A stretch of 36,831 bases of DNA from Kiritimatiellia bacterium (GTDB taxonomy: Bacteria > Verrucomicrobiota > Kiritimatiellia > RFP12 > UBA1067). The notes beneath the pieces are model-generated. The model saw nothing but the letters and a program-made list of their open reading frames with translations, did no database searches and was not told the origin of the DNA. Where the stretch lies: positions 1-36,831 of the forward strand of contig JAFXTB010000024.1 in NCBI GenBank assembly GCA_017525225.1, in the 5' to 3' direction. This document shows positions 1-6,322 of the stretch, in pieces. Numbering within the stretch: the first letter of the stretch is position 1; every line of letters begins with the position of its first letter. The translations under genes were made by a program, and so were the position numbers.

Positions 1-17
1 CAACGCTCCGCGCGCGG
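1..17. repeat. Edge copy of the AACAACGCTCCGCG tag of the intergenic element
   Basis: The window opens with CAACGCTCCGCGCG, the same tag that follows the heptamer arrays at 1846, 2611 and 6552. The array itself, if present, lies left of the window. Read on the minus strand, the tag sits at the 3' side of a GC-rich palindrome (TCCGCGCGCGGA), so it could be the stem of a terminator whose T-run is outside the window. Confidence 0.5.
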
Positions 18-71
18 ACCCATCATTTATTGCCGTATGGCTTGGCGGATGGTGCGCCCTCCTTCTTTCTG

Positions 72-96
72 AACTGTCGCAAATTTTGCGACAGTT
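72..96. promoter_or_regulatory. Perfect palindrome with TGTCGCA/TGCGACA arms (operator or hairpin)
   Basis: Twelve-base arms AACTGTCGCAAA and TTTGCGACAGTT are separated by one base. It lies between the stop of the GNAT-methyltransferase gene (161) and the tag at the window edge. The same heptamer half-sites flank the promoter of the FadL-like gene at 21465-21514, so a shared DNA-binding protein is possible. No T-run follows on either strand, which argues against a simple terminator. Confidence 0.5.
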
Positions 97-121
97 GCCA
101 CTCCCTTCAGTTGCTTAGGAA

Positions 122-146
122 GTTTTATGCAAAATTCGCATAAAAC
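122..146. promoter_or_regulatory. Second inverted repeat, GTTTTATGC arms
   Basis: Nine-base arms GTTTTATGC and GCATAAAAC enclose a 7-base loop, 15 bases downstream of the stop codon at 161 on the minus strand and 25 bases from the palindrome at 72-96. It could be an mRNA 3' hairpin of the upstream gene or an operator for a gene left of the window. The remainder of 1-160 shows no gene. Confidence 0.4.
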
Positions 147-160
147 CCATTACCGCCTCA

Positions 161-1696
161 TCACCTAATACACCGCCGTGCCGAAAGGACGAGCAAAATC
201 CCCTTGCCCCATCGAGAAGGCCAAAACCTGTAAAACAACGGAGGCGCCTCAAAACCTGCCCTAACATAACGCGACGATACAATGTCAAAACCAACGGATC
301 GACACAAATCCTGAATTGATTCCATGGTAAAGCGACGATCTACAACTATCATTTCCCTCCGTAACCGACTATCATCCCCGCCAAATTGCTCCTTACGGTA
401 TACCAAACCCTCATCCTTGTCCACTAGGGCAAATCGACCGTCAAACACTTCGCCTGTGTCCGCCATGTTTGTCGAGGGTTTGAGCCGACGAAGCGCACGA
501 TACAGTTCATCTGATTGCGAACCGACAACCTTGGCCACACCCATTCCGCGAAACGATAGATTCATGACAGATATGACGGCCATTCCACCTGGCTTTAGAT
601 TGTCCTTGATATTGGCCAAGATGGCTCGATTGTCGGTCAAAGACCTGAACGAACCAATTACATCATAAAGACATAGTATCATATCAAACCGATATGCCCC
701 CTTCCATGTCCGGCAATCTCCAAACTGAACCAGATCGCAATCCCCTCCTGTGACGAAATCAATCCCAGTAACATTATTGAATCCACGTTGTTTCAGTACT
801 TTCACATGCCGCCCAGAACCAGCACCAAAATCACAGACCGATGCGGATACGGTAATCGGCACCATCTTCAAGATTGCATCAATTTCGGCTTCCGCCTGCT
901 TACTCCATTTCTGATGCTGGGCACTCATCCTCATGTAGGCATCACGAACTATCAGATTGGACTCGTCCAGCATCCGCTTAAGCCCATCGTCAGAAGTCAC
1001 CTCTTGAGAATTGAACACAAAAGCGAGCCACTCATCTTTGGGGCCTATGCGCCCCAATCGGGACTCAACCTCGCTCAAAGCCGAAGACGCCTCCTGGCGA
1101 TCTGTTGCAAAACCCGTCCGAATCCGGCTCTCCCCTGTTTTACCCGTGACATTGACAACCCAGCTGTCGCGTGTCTCATCCAGAAAACGAATGTCCGAAA
1201 GTACCTCTCTGACAAGAAAATGTTTGTTCTTGATCGTCTCGATGGCTGAACATTGTCGATAGGTGGCCTTCTCCAGAGTCTTTACAGTACAGGGATTGGA
1301 TGTAACAATACCCCATGCATAATAATCGGAAAATCCCCAAATCGAATACAGCAGCGCACTACCAATCCCACGTCGTCTATAATCACGGTGTACGACTAGC
1401 TGCACAACAAGCGCGACCATGCCTCGGGTCGTATTCTTGTTTGCATACACAGCCTCCCCCACTAGTTTATCGTCATCATAACAAAGAGCGATCTCACACT
1501 CGCCAACATATTCCTCTGACCCCCTAAAGTACTCAACATATTTCTTTCTGGGGAATATAATTGCCTGCCCGGCAAGATTGGCACTAGGTGCGTGATCAAC
1601 ACTCCAATCTCCATATGAAGTGTCGAAAAGTGCCTTCACCTCGTCAATCAAGGCATCGGTTATCTTTTCACCAGACACTGTCTTGTAGTGCAACAT
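161..1696 (-). CDS. GNAT acetyltransferase fused to SAM-dependent methyltransferase
   Basis: A 511-residue two-domain protein. Residues about 1-165 form a GNAT fold: beta strand LVVQLVVH (96-103) followed by the acetyl-CoA pyrophosphate loop RRRGIGSA (107-114). Residues about 262-505 form a class I methyltransferase: motif I DFGAGSGRH (289-297), an acidic strand end GIDF (311-314) and a post-motif region LKPGGMAVISVMN. The middle (165-260) is unassigned. It is cytosolic, with no signal or membrane segment. The start at 1696 has a good ribosome-binding site (AAGGGAAG), which lies inside the last codons of a 24-codon DegT-like remnant, so translation may be coupled to it. Base composition is AT-richer than the region after 6.7 kb. 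GNAT plus methyltransferase suggests modification of an amino sugar or a natural-product-like small molecule; the substrate cannot be read from sequence. Confidence 0.85.
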   Translation of the reverse strand: MLHYKTVSGEKITDALIDEVKALFDTSYGDWSVDHAPSANLAGQAIIFPRKKYVEYFRGSEEYVGECEIALCYDDDKLVGEAVYANKNTTRGMVALVVQLVVHRDYRRRGIGSALLYSIWGFSDYYAWGIVTSNPCTVKTLEKATYRQCSAIETIKNKHFLVREVLSDIRFLDETRDSWVVNVTGKTGESRIRTGFATDRQEASSALSEVESRLGRIGPKDEWLAFVFNSQEVTSDDGLKRMLDESNLIVRDAYMRMSAQHQKWSKQAEAEIDAILKMVPITVSASVCDFGAGSGRHVKVLKQRGFNNVTGIDFVTGGDCDLVQFGDCRTWKGAYRFDMILCLYDVIGSFRSLTDNRAILANIKDNLKPGGMAVISVMNLSFRGMGVAKVVGSQSDELYRALRRLKPSTNMADTGEVFDGRFALVDKDEGLVYRKEQFGGDDSRLRREMIVVDRRFTMESIQDLCRSVGFDIVSSRYVRAGFEAPPLFYRFWPSRWGKGILLVLSARRCIR

Positions 1697-1698
1697 TG

Positions 1699-1773
1699 TT
1701 AGCTTCCCTTGAACTCCTCAATCGGCGGCAGATACGGCCCCGTCACCAATATCGGTTTCTCAAATCGCTTCAT
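1699..1773 (-). pseudogene. N-terminal remnant of a DegT/DnrJ/EryC1-type aminotransferase
   Basis: A 24-codon ORF whose residues 6-21 (KPILVTGPYLPPIEEF) resemble the extreme N-terminus of sugar PLP aminotransferases of the DegT family, which often begin with a V-T-x-P-x-L-P-P-x-E-E-F segment before the catalytic fold. Here it stops two codons later (GS, TAA) and everything else is missing. Its ATG directly abuts the heptamer array, with no ribosome-binding site of its own, and its last codons supply the Shine-Dalgarno of the following acetyl/methyltransferase gene. It is either a deletion scar left when the aminotransferase was replaced, or now a short leader peptide. The family assignment rests on 16 residues and is by recall. 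Confidence 0.6.
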
Positions 1774-1847
1774 CTGACAACTAACCACTAGCCACTAACC
1801 ACTAACGACTAACCACTAACAACTAACAACTAGCCACTAACAACTAA
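1774..1847. repeat. Heptamer array 1 (one-sided)
   Basis: About ten 7-base units of the form CTAACCA / CTAGCCA / CTAACAA in tandem on the plus strand (TGGTTAG type on the coding strand of the neighbouring genes), ending in CTAAAAACAACGC. Unlike arrays 2 and 3 it has only one half and no inverted partner. It fills the gap between the DUF6922-like gene and the DegT remnant. Confidence 0.9.
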
Positions 1848-1871
1848 AAACAACGCTTCGCGTACGCGTTG
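1846..1871 (-). terminator. Likely intrinsic terminator built from the tag sequence
   Basis: On the minus strand the stem CAACGC / GCGTTG (1866-1871 with 1851-1856, loop of 9) is followed at once by TTTTT (1850-1846), about 20 bases after the stop of the DUF6922-like gene. The T-run is the junction with the heptamer array, so tag plus first array bases can act as a terminator. Confidence 0.55.
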
Positions 1872-1890
1872 GGAATCGCTTAGTATCTCG

Positions 1891-2160
1891 TCATGCATAC
1901 GGCTTCAATACCAATGAAAAGAAATTTCGGATTTCCGGATGATAGTTCCCCGCTTTGCGGCCCTTTGCCGAAAAGAACACTTTCGCAAGGCGCCTCGGCG
2001 TCATGAGAGTTCGCAATTCGCGAAAGTCGTCCAGCGTGCCATAGTTCAAAACCGTCTCAACCAGCAAATCATCACTCACGCAATGCTTGTCCTCCTCTGG
2101 CGTGTACCAAAACAGGCTACGATGCCTATCTATGAACATGTCTCGTTTTCTACTATTCAT
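1891..2160 (-). CDS. Small DUF6922-like protein
   Basis: An 89-residue soluble protein. It resembles small proteins of the DUF6922 type, in which a segment such as LNYGTLDDFREL (39-50) is followed by a basic region and an F-F-S-L C-terminal segment. In other bacteria such proteins are often encoded beside an AbiEii nucleotidyltransferase toxin; no such toxin is present here. It is preceded by a strong Shine-Dalgarno (GAGGGAAG, 3-4 bases before ATG) and lies 40 bases downstream of the XRE regulator, separated by a 29-bp palindrome. The pair could be a toxin-antitoxin-like or regulatory module; which protein does what is not visible. Family assignment is by recall and moderate. Confidence 0.65.
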   Translation of the reverse strand: MNSRKRDMFIDRHRSLFWYTPEEDKHCVSDDLLVETVLNYGTLDDFRELRTLMTPRRLAKVFFSAKGRKAGNYHPEIRNFFSLVLKPYA

Positions 2161-2188
2161 TTACTTCCCTCACGGTGACGCCCATTTG

Positions 2189-2217
2189 TGATAAAACAGG
2201 TCAGACCTGTTTTATCA
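2189..2217. promoter_or_regulatory. 29-bp perfect palindrome overlapping the end of the XRE gene
   Basis: Fourteen-base arms (left arm TGATAAAACAGGTC) meet around a single central A at 2203. The right arm covers the last codons of the XRE gene and the centre covers its stop codon; the left arm lies in the gap before the DUF6922-like gene. No T-run follows on the minus strand. It suits an operator for the XRE protein or an mRNA hairpin setting the ratio of the two products. Confidence 0.65.
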
Positions 2218-2446
2218 GTTGCTCTTCCTGTGGACGAAGCTCCGGCATGAAATCCATCTTGAGCGCGTTCGCGAGCTTCGCCGCCGTGCGGAAGGAGAAG
2301 TTCACGTCCTGCCGCAGCACCTTGGTGATGTATGGCCGCGACACCTTCATGCGCCGCGCCAGCTCCGTCTGCGAAACGCCAAGCTCCTTCATCCGCCGCA
2401 GGATGCGCCGTAGAAATGCCGATCCAATTCTATCTATCGCCTTCAT
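2201..2446 (-). CDS. XRE/HigA-like helix-turn-helix regulator
   Basis: An 81-residue DNA-binding protein. The HTH runs over residues about 21-60: SQTELARRMKVSRPYITKVL is followed by the typical third and fourth helix residues F-R-T-A-A-K-L-A-N-A-L. It fits single-domain antitoxin or regulator proteins of the XRE family. The start at 2446 is preceded by the last heptamer unit and shows no Shine-Dalgarno, which is unusual in this window; an internal ATG at codon 19 would cut into the N-terminal helix. It is first in a two-gene unit with the DUF6922-like gene and lies about 260 bases downstream of the promoter in block copy A. Autoregulation through the 29-bp palindrome is inference. Confidence 0.85.
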   Translation of the reverse strand: MKAIDRIGSAFLRRILRRMKELGVSQTELARRMKVSRPYITKVLRQDVNFSFRTAAKLANALKMDFMPELRPQEEQLIKQV

Positions 2447-2450
2447 AGTT

Positions 2451-2611
2451 GGCAGTTAGTGGTTAGTGGTTAGTGGCTAGTGGTTAGTGGCTGGTGGTTA
2501 GTGGTTAGTCGTTAGTCGTTAGTGGCTAGTGGTTAGTGATTAGTTGTGGGTGGTGGGACAAATCACTAACAACTAGCCACTAGCCACTAACAACTAGCCA
2601 CTAACGACTAA
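2451..2611. repeat. Heptamer array 2, inverted two-sided
   Basis: About 14 units of TTAGTGG / CTAGTGG type (2451-2557) are followed, after a short GGTGGGACAAAT spacer, by about 7 units of CACTAAC / CACTAGC type (2564-2611). The two halves are complementary, so the transcript or a single DNA strand could fold into a long imperfect hairpin. The array stops within 10 bases of the XRE start codon. Confidence 0.92.
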
Positions 2612-2745
2612 AAACAACGCTCCGCGCCCGTGGGGTATGCAGCCGAATACCTCATCAGATCTGAATCGTGGCTATTTGACAAGTCCATAACCTGAACTGC
2701 CGACGGATATTTTAACCTATCGGTTAACCGATTGCAAGCGCAAAC
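2552..2745. repeat. 194-bp direct repeat, copy A
   Basis: It aligns without gaps to 6494-6687 with about seven mismatches by eye (roughly 96 percent). It contains the C-rich half of the array, the AACAACGCTCCGCG tag, a 9-bp hairpin (2630-2638 with 2647-2655, partly decayed here), TTGACAAG, and the ATCGGTTAACCGAT palindrome (2719-2732). The two copies flank the flippase/LicD/racemase/cytidylyltransferase operon in the same orientation. Confidence 0.93.
2709..2737 (-). promoter_or_regulatory. Putative sigma70-type promoter with internal operator (copy A)
   Basis: On the minus strand TTGCAA (2737-2732) and TAAAAT (2714-2709) are separated by 17 bases, and the perfect palindrome ATCGGTTAACCGAT fills most of the spacer. 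It would transcribe the XRE and DUF6922-like genes through a leader of about 250 bases containing the hairpin, tag and array. It is conserved exactly in copy B. Confidence 0.55.
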
Positions 2746-2767
2746 ACAACGTGAAATGCATGGAGAA

Positions 2768-4204
2768 TCAAGTCCTGCGCCGTATCATGTTCCAAGCATA
2801 TCTCAAGGACTCTTCACGATAGATCACGGCCCCAAGCAAATAGGAACCCATGCCGATCAAGACACCCACCGTCAGTTTCGCAACATTGGAATCAAAGAAT
2901 CCAATCCCCCAAGTTACTATCAGCACCATGGCCAGAGCATTGGCCACCATGGGAATTATTTCTTTTATCTGCCGCCAGAAACCATATCCCAGCACCTTGT
3001 TCGTATAGTGGCAATTAAAGCAGAATGCTATGAAATCATAGGCGGCCTTGCCTACACACAACCAGAATATCCCAAATGGGATCATCGAGAACAAGATCAA
3101 GAAAGCAATCGGCTTTTTAATCAATTCAAGTTTCAACACCAGATCCGTCCGTCCCTTCACATAAAGCAGATTCAAGTTGATGTGCGTAAGAGGATTCCAC
3201 ATCAAGCCAAAACAGAGGACCTGAAGGAATGGCACGCATGGCAGCCATTTCTCACCTGTCAAGACGCAGACCATCGGTTCCGCTACCGCCGCCATGCCAA
3301 ACAAGACAGGAACAAGGAGGAACATCGGTGTTCGCAACAGTCTTCTGTATGCCGTAATCAACTGCAGCGTATCATCCTGAAACCGCACAAGGATTGGATA
3401 GTTCACCTTCAAAACCATATCGGTCAACGTATCAGCCGGCAACGCCGCAAATCCATTGGCCCTGTTGAAATGGCCGACCTCCGCTGGGCCGAACACCCTG
3501 CCTATTACAAGCGTGTACAAATTGCCATAGATCGTATTGATGAGACTTGAGCAGAGAAGCTTCGAACCGAAGCCAAACAGCTTTCTGAACGATTCGACCG
3601 AGAACATGAGAAGAGGATGCCACCTTGCCACGCACCAGAGAATCAAGGTGTTTATCGCCCCCCCAAGAACACTTTGCCAGACGAGCGCCCAAGCCCCATA
3701 TCCTCGATATGCCAAGGTGATTCCAATCGTGCTTGAAACAAGCACTGACAAGACCGACAAGATTGCCAATGTGCCGAACTTGAGGTTAATGGTCAGGCGT
3801 GTCTGCTGAATGACGCTAAAGGCATTGATGATCAGGCCAAGTGCAACAACCCTCGTTATGGAGACAAGATCCGGCACCTTGTAGAAATGCGCAATCAATG
3901 GTGCCGCAGCAAACAAAACCCCATAGAACGCCATTGCGACGGCAAGATTGAAAAAGAACGCGGTTGAGTAGTCCACCTCTGTCTTGTCTTTTTTCTGGAT
4001 CAGCGCCGCAGCGAATCCGCTATCCTGGAAAGTACCTGCTATCGCCAAGAAGATGGCCAGCATTCCAACCACGCCGTAGTCGGACGGCGCAAGCAACCTA
4101 GCCATCACCAGCGAGATGAAGAACCGCAGGACTTGAGTGGCCAGTCGTTCGGCACCAGTCCAAGCCATGCCAGACACAGCCGATTTCTTAAGGTTATCTT
4201 GCAC
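2768..4204 (-). CDS. Lipopolysaccharide/oligosaccharide flippase (MOP superfamily, WzxC-like)
   Basis: A polytopic membrane protein of about 478 residues with 12 or more hydrophobic segments. The N-terminal pattern (L-K-K-S-A-V-S-G-M-A-W-T near the start, then ARLLAPSDYGVVGM and F-Q-D-S-G-F-A-A-A-L-I-Q) is typical of WzxC-type exporters that flip undecaprenyl-linked glycans across the inner membrane. An ATG at 4243 would overlap licD by 50 bases. I prefer GTG at 4204, because it follows GGAAGG at about 4 bases and leaves only an 11-base overlap with the licD stop. It is last in the four-gene operon. The presumed job is exporting the glycan that the upstream enzymes decorate. Confidence 0.9.
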   Translation of the reverse strand: MQDNLKKSAVSGMAWTGAERLATQVLRFFISLVMARLLAPSDYGVVGMLAIFLAIAGTFQDSGFAAALIQKKDKTEVDYSTAFFFNLAVAMAFYGVLFAAAPLIAHFYKVPDLVSITRVVALGLIINAFSVIQQTRLTINLKFGTLAILSVLSVLVSSTIGITLAYRGYGAWALVWQSVLGGAINTLILWCVARWHPLLMFSVESFRKLFGFGSKLLCSSLINTIYGNLYTLVIGRVFGPAEVGHFNRANGFAALPADTLTDMVLKVNYPILVRFQDDTLQLITAYRRLLRTPMFLLVPVLFGMAAVAEPMVCVLTGEKWLPCVPFLQVLCFGLMWNPLTHINLNLLYVKGRTDLVLKLELIKKPIAFLILFSMIPFGIFWLCVGKAAYDFIAFCFNCHYTNKVLGYGFWRQIKEIIPMVANALAMVLIVTWGIGFFDSNVAKLTVGVLIGMGSYLLGAVIYREESLRYAWNMIRRRT

Positions 4205-5153
4205 GGTCCTTCCCAAGATAATACGTATAGGGCCTCTCGGCATCTATCAACATGCCGCCATGCGCATCCCCGCCTACAACATGCTTGTGCCAATCACCGT
4301 AATGCCCTGTCAAAATGGCATTGTAATCTTTCGGACCCGAGAATTGGAACCCCTCAAACATGTATTGGGTTGTTTCATCAAAATATCGCCTATCAAACAA
4401 CTGTTCATCGCAGCGCAGAGGGTTCAATGAAATATTGCCAACTCGTTTGGCTCCTGTATCGTTGTATCTTTGCGCATAACGCTCCATGACATTGTACAGA
4501 TGAGTTAGAGCATTATATCCAGTCAACTTTTCAAACAAACGAAGCATACACCCCTTGATCTTGATATACAATAGACGAGGATGTATAAAAGACCATGGTA
4601 TTGACTTGCTCGCATACATTGAAAATCGTAACGTCGCTATTTTCTTCTTCAACCGAGCGAGTCGCGTTCTAAAAGCAATGCACTCCTGAAGATCATCTGG
4701 AACCGCATCCAAGGCAAAAACATCCACAAAAAGACCTTGATTGAACGAATAAAGCGGCCTACCATCTCGTATCTCGTCCTTTAGCATCCCTGTTGTTTCG
4801 CTATTTCTCAATTGTGCATGTCCCCTTGCAGAACCAGGATCTGTATCGTTTGTCTGAAAGAAATACGGTGGCGCAAATTTACTTTGTGCAATCTCACAAA
4901 GGCGTATATAATCTTTTCGTAACATGACAACATCAACATCATCATCCCAAGGAATAAATCCGCCATGCCGTACTGCCCCCAGAAGCGTTCCTGAATCAAG
5001 AAAGTATTGGATATTATTCTCTTTGCAAACACGGTCAAATTCAGATAGAAGGTCCAAGAGTATGGCCCATACTTTCTTTCTTGCGTTATCGACAAGGATT
5101 TCCCGCTTCTCGTCTGCGAAAAACGCATCTGGCAAAACGATCTTCAGGTTCAT
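4194..5153 (-). CDS. LicD-family phospho-ligand transferase
   Basis: A 319-residue protein with the LicD signature: FLDSGTLLGAVRHGGFIPWD (51-70) followed by the metal-binding D-D-V-D. LicD proteins use a nucleotidyltransferase-like fold to transfer phosphocholine or a related phospho-ligand from a CDP-activated donor to a cell-surface glycan. The ATG at 5153 has AGGAG six bases upstream and lies 25 bases after the racemase stop; a longer ORF upstream would run through the racemase gene and is rejected. Its partner, a cytidylyltransferase, is two genes upstream. No choline kinase or transporter is visible, so the ligand is open. Confidence 0.9.
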   Translation of the reverse strand: MNLKIVLPDAFFADEKREILVDNARKKVWAILLDLLSEFDRVCKENNIQYFLDSGTLLGAVRHGGFIPWDDDVDVVMLRKDYIRLCEIAQSKFAPPYFFQTNDTDPGSARGHAQLRNSETTGMLKDEIRDGRPLYSFNQGLFVDVFALDAVPDDLQECIAFRTRLARLKKKIATLRFSMYASKSIPWSFIHPRLLYIKIKGCMLRLFEKLTGYNALTHLYNVMERYAQRYNDTGAKRVGNISLNPLRCDEQLFDRRYFDETTQYMFEGFQFSGPKDYNAILTGHYGDWHKHVVGGDAHGGMLIDAERPYTYYLGKDRAR

Positions 5154-5178
5154 GCACGTCTCCTCGTCCAACACCCGA

Positions 5179-5868
5179 TTACGCATTAATACCAATAATC
5201 GAATCCGCCAAACACTCCAACGAATCAACGGCAACCTTCTCCGGCAATTGGCTTTCTTGCGGGAAAGCGACCCGCAAATCAGTGCAACCAAGAACGACTG
5301 GTGCTTCTGCCTTTGCCACAAGTTCTTGCAGAAGACTTCTTGGTTCAAGATCAAAACGTTTCTTTGTCTTGACCCCACAAATAACCTTCGTCACCAATAC
5401 TTGGTCCGATTCAGACGGATATACGAGTTCAACTTCTGGACATATCCGCTTAAATGCCGAACCATATATATCAAACTTCCGCGCACCATCAGAACAGAAC
5501 ATCTCCACTTTGGAAAGGCCTGACGCCTTCACCACCTTCGCCACTTCCTCCAATAGATTGATGAACTTAAGCCCAGAACCCTCCTCTACTTCTTTAATCG
5601 CATAGTAAGCGGTATTACAGCACATGCAGCCACGGTCGCATCCCAATGCCTTGAGTTGCTTTGCAATGTTGATGTAATCAGGACGCCAATCCGGCCCACG
5701 TCCTTCAAGAAACATGCTGCGAGACGGAACCGATGTCGCCTGCCAGATGATCATTTCAGGATGATGGGCGTCACGGAATGCCCCAGCAGCCGTCACCTTG
5801 CGTTCAATCATGTCGCAGAGCCGGTTCGTCGCTGCGACCCCATTCCCCCCTATAACACCAAACTTCAT
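5179..5868 (-). CDS. Aspartate/glutamate racemase-family protein
   Basis: A 229-residue cytosolic enzyme of the Asp/Glu/hydantoin racemase superfamily. Both catalytic cysteine sites are present: C-N-T at 84-86 (CMCCNTAYY) and G-C-T-D at 194-197. The N-terminus MKFGVIGGNG is typical. These PLP-independent enzymes interconvert L- and D-amino acids through two cysteines. It starts one base after the cytidylyltransferase stop (TGA-A-ATG), so the two are translationally coupled. Racemase between a cytidylyltransferase and LicD suggests a D-amino acid or related small acid in the surface modification; that is inference. Substrate-specificity residues cannot be resolved by eye. Confidence 0.85.
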   Translation of the reverse strand: MKFGVIGGNGVAATNRLCDMIERKVTAAGAFRDAHHPEMIIWQATSVPSRSMFLEGRGPDWRPDYINIAKQLKALGCDRGCMCCNTAYYAIKEVEEGSGLKFINLLEEVAKVVKASGLSKVEMFCSDGARKFDIYGSAFKRICPEVELVYPSESDQVLVTKVICGVKTKKRFDLEPRSLLQELVAKAEAPVVLGCTDLRVAFPQESQLPEKVAVDSLECLADSIIGINA

Positions 5869-5869
5869 T

Positions 5870-6301
5870 TCACAAATCCCTAATGATTTCCTTAAGTCGC
5901 GTAGTCGATATGCCCTGCGTACGTGGAAGCATCACGACTTCTTTACCGTTCTCGGCACACCACTTAAACAACTTCTGGAATCGCTCATTTGTATGTTCAG
6001 GGCCAACGACAAGAAGGTTGAAATCTAAGTCTTTTACTGCTTCAACACCAACCACATCGTATGGGATTGCCTTGTCAACAGAACGTAGGGTCTCTATCAT
6101 CTTCTGACGCGTGGCGAAGTCATACACATTCTTATAGCCAGGTTTGTACTTCTCGACCATTTCATCAATCTGAAGCAGCGCATATACCTTCCCTGTTGGA
6201 CCAACCAGTTCTCGAATGCGGCGAAACAGTTCGAAATGTCCAAAGTGAAGCAAATCAAACACGCCAAACGTTATCGCCGTCTTTCCCTCATGCTCATTCA
6301 T
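5870..6301 (-). CDS. CTP:phospho-ligand cytidylyltransferase (TagD/ECT-like)
   Basis: A 143-residue single-domain nucleotidyltransferase with TFGVFDLLHFGH at 11-22 (HxGH at 19-22) and RTQGISTTRLK at 127-137, the two hallmark motifs of glycerol-3-phosphate, ethanolamine-phosphate and related cytidylyltransferases. It would make CDP-ligand from CTP and a phospho-ligand. A near-perfect Shine-Dalgarno (GGAGGTGAT) precedes the ATG at 6301, unlike the other array-proximal starts. It is first in the operon, about 340 bases downstream of the copy B promoter with heptamer array 3 between. Product CDP-X feeding LicD is the natural reading; X could be glycerol, ethanolamine, choline or something new. 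Confidence 0.92.
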   Translation of the reverse strand: MNEHEGKTAITFGVFDLLHFGHFELFRRIRELVGPTGKVYALLQIDEMVEKYKPGYKNVYDFATRQKMIETLRSVDKAIPYDVVGVEAVKDLDFNLLVVGPEHTNERFQKLFKWCAENGKEVVMLPRTQGISTTRLKEIIRDL

Positions 6302-6322
6302 CTGTCAATCACCTCCATAGAT

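Noticed and set aside
2451-2611. CRISPR array
   Set aside because: Units are 7 bases, continuous and degenerate, with no unique spacers and no cas genes.
5154-5378. N-terminal extension of LicD
   Set aside because: It lies within the racemase gene; ATG at 5153 has AGGAG and begins just before the family domain.
4194-6301. Naming the LicD/cytidylyltransferase pair as phosphocholine genes
   Set aside because: No choline kinase or transporter is present and specificity residues were not resolved, so gene symbols such as licC were not assigned.
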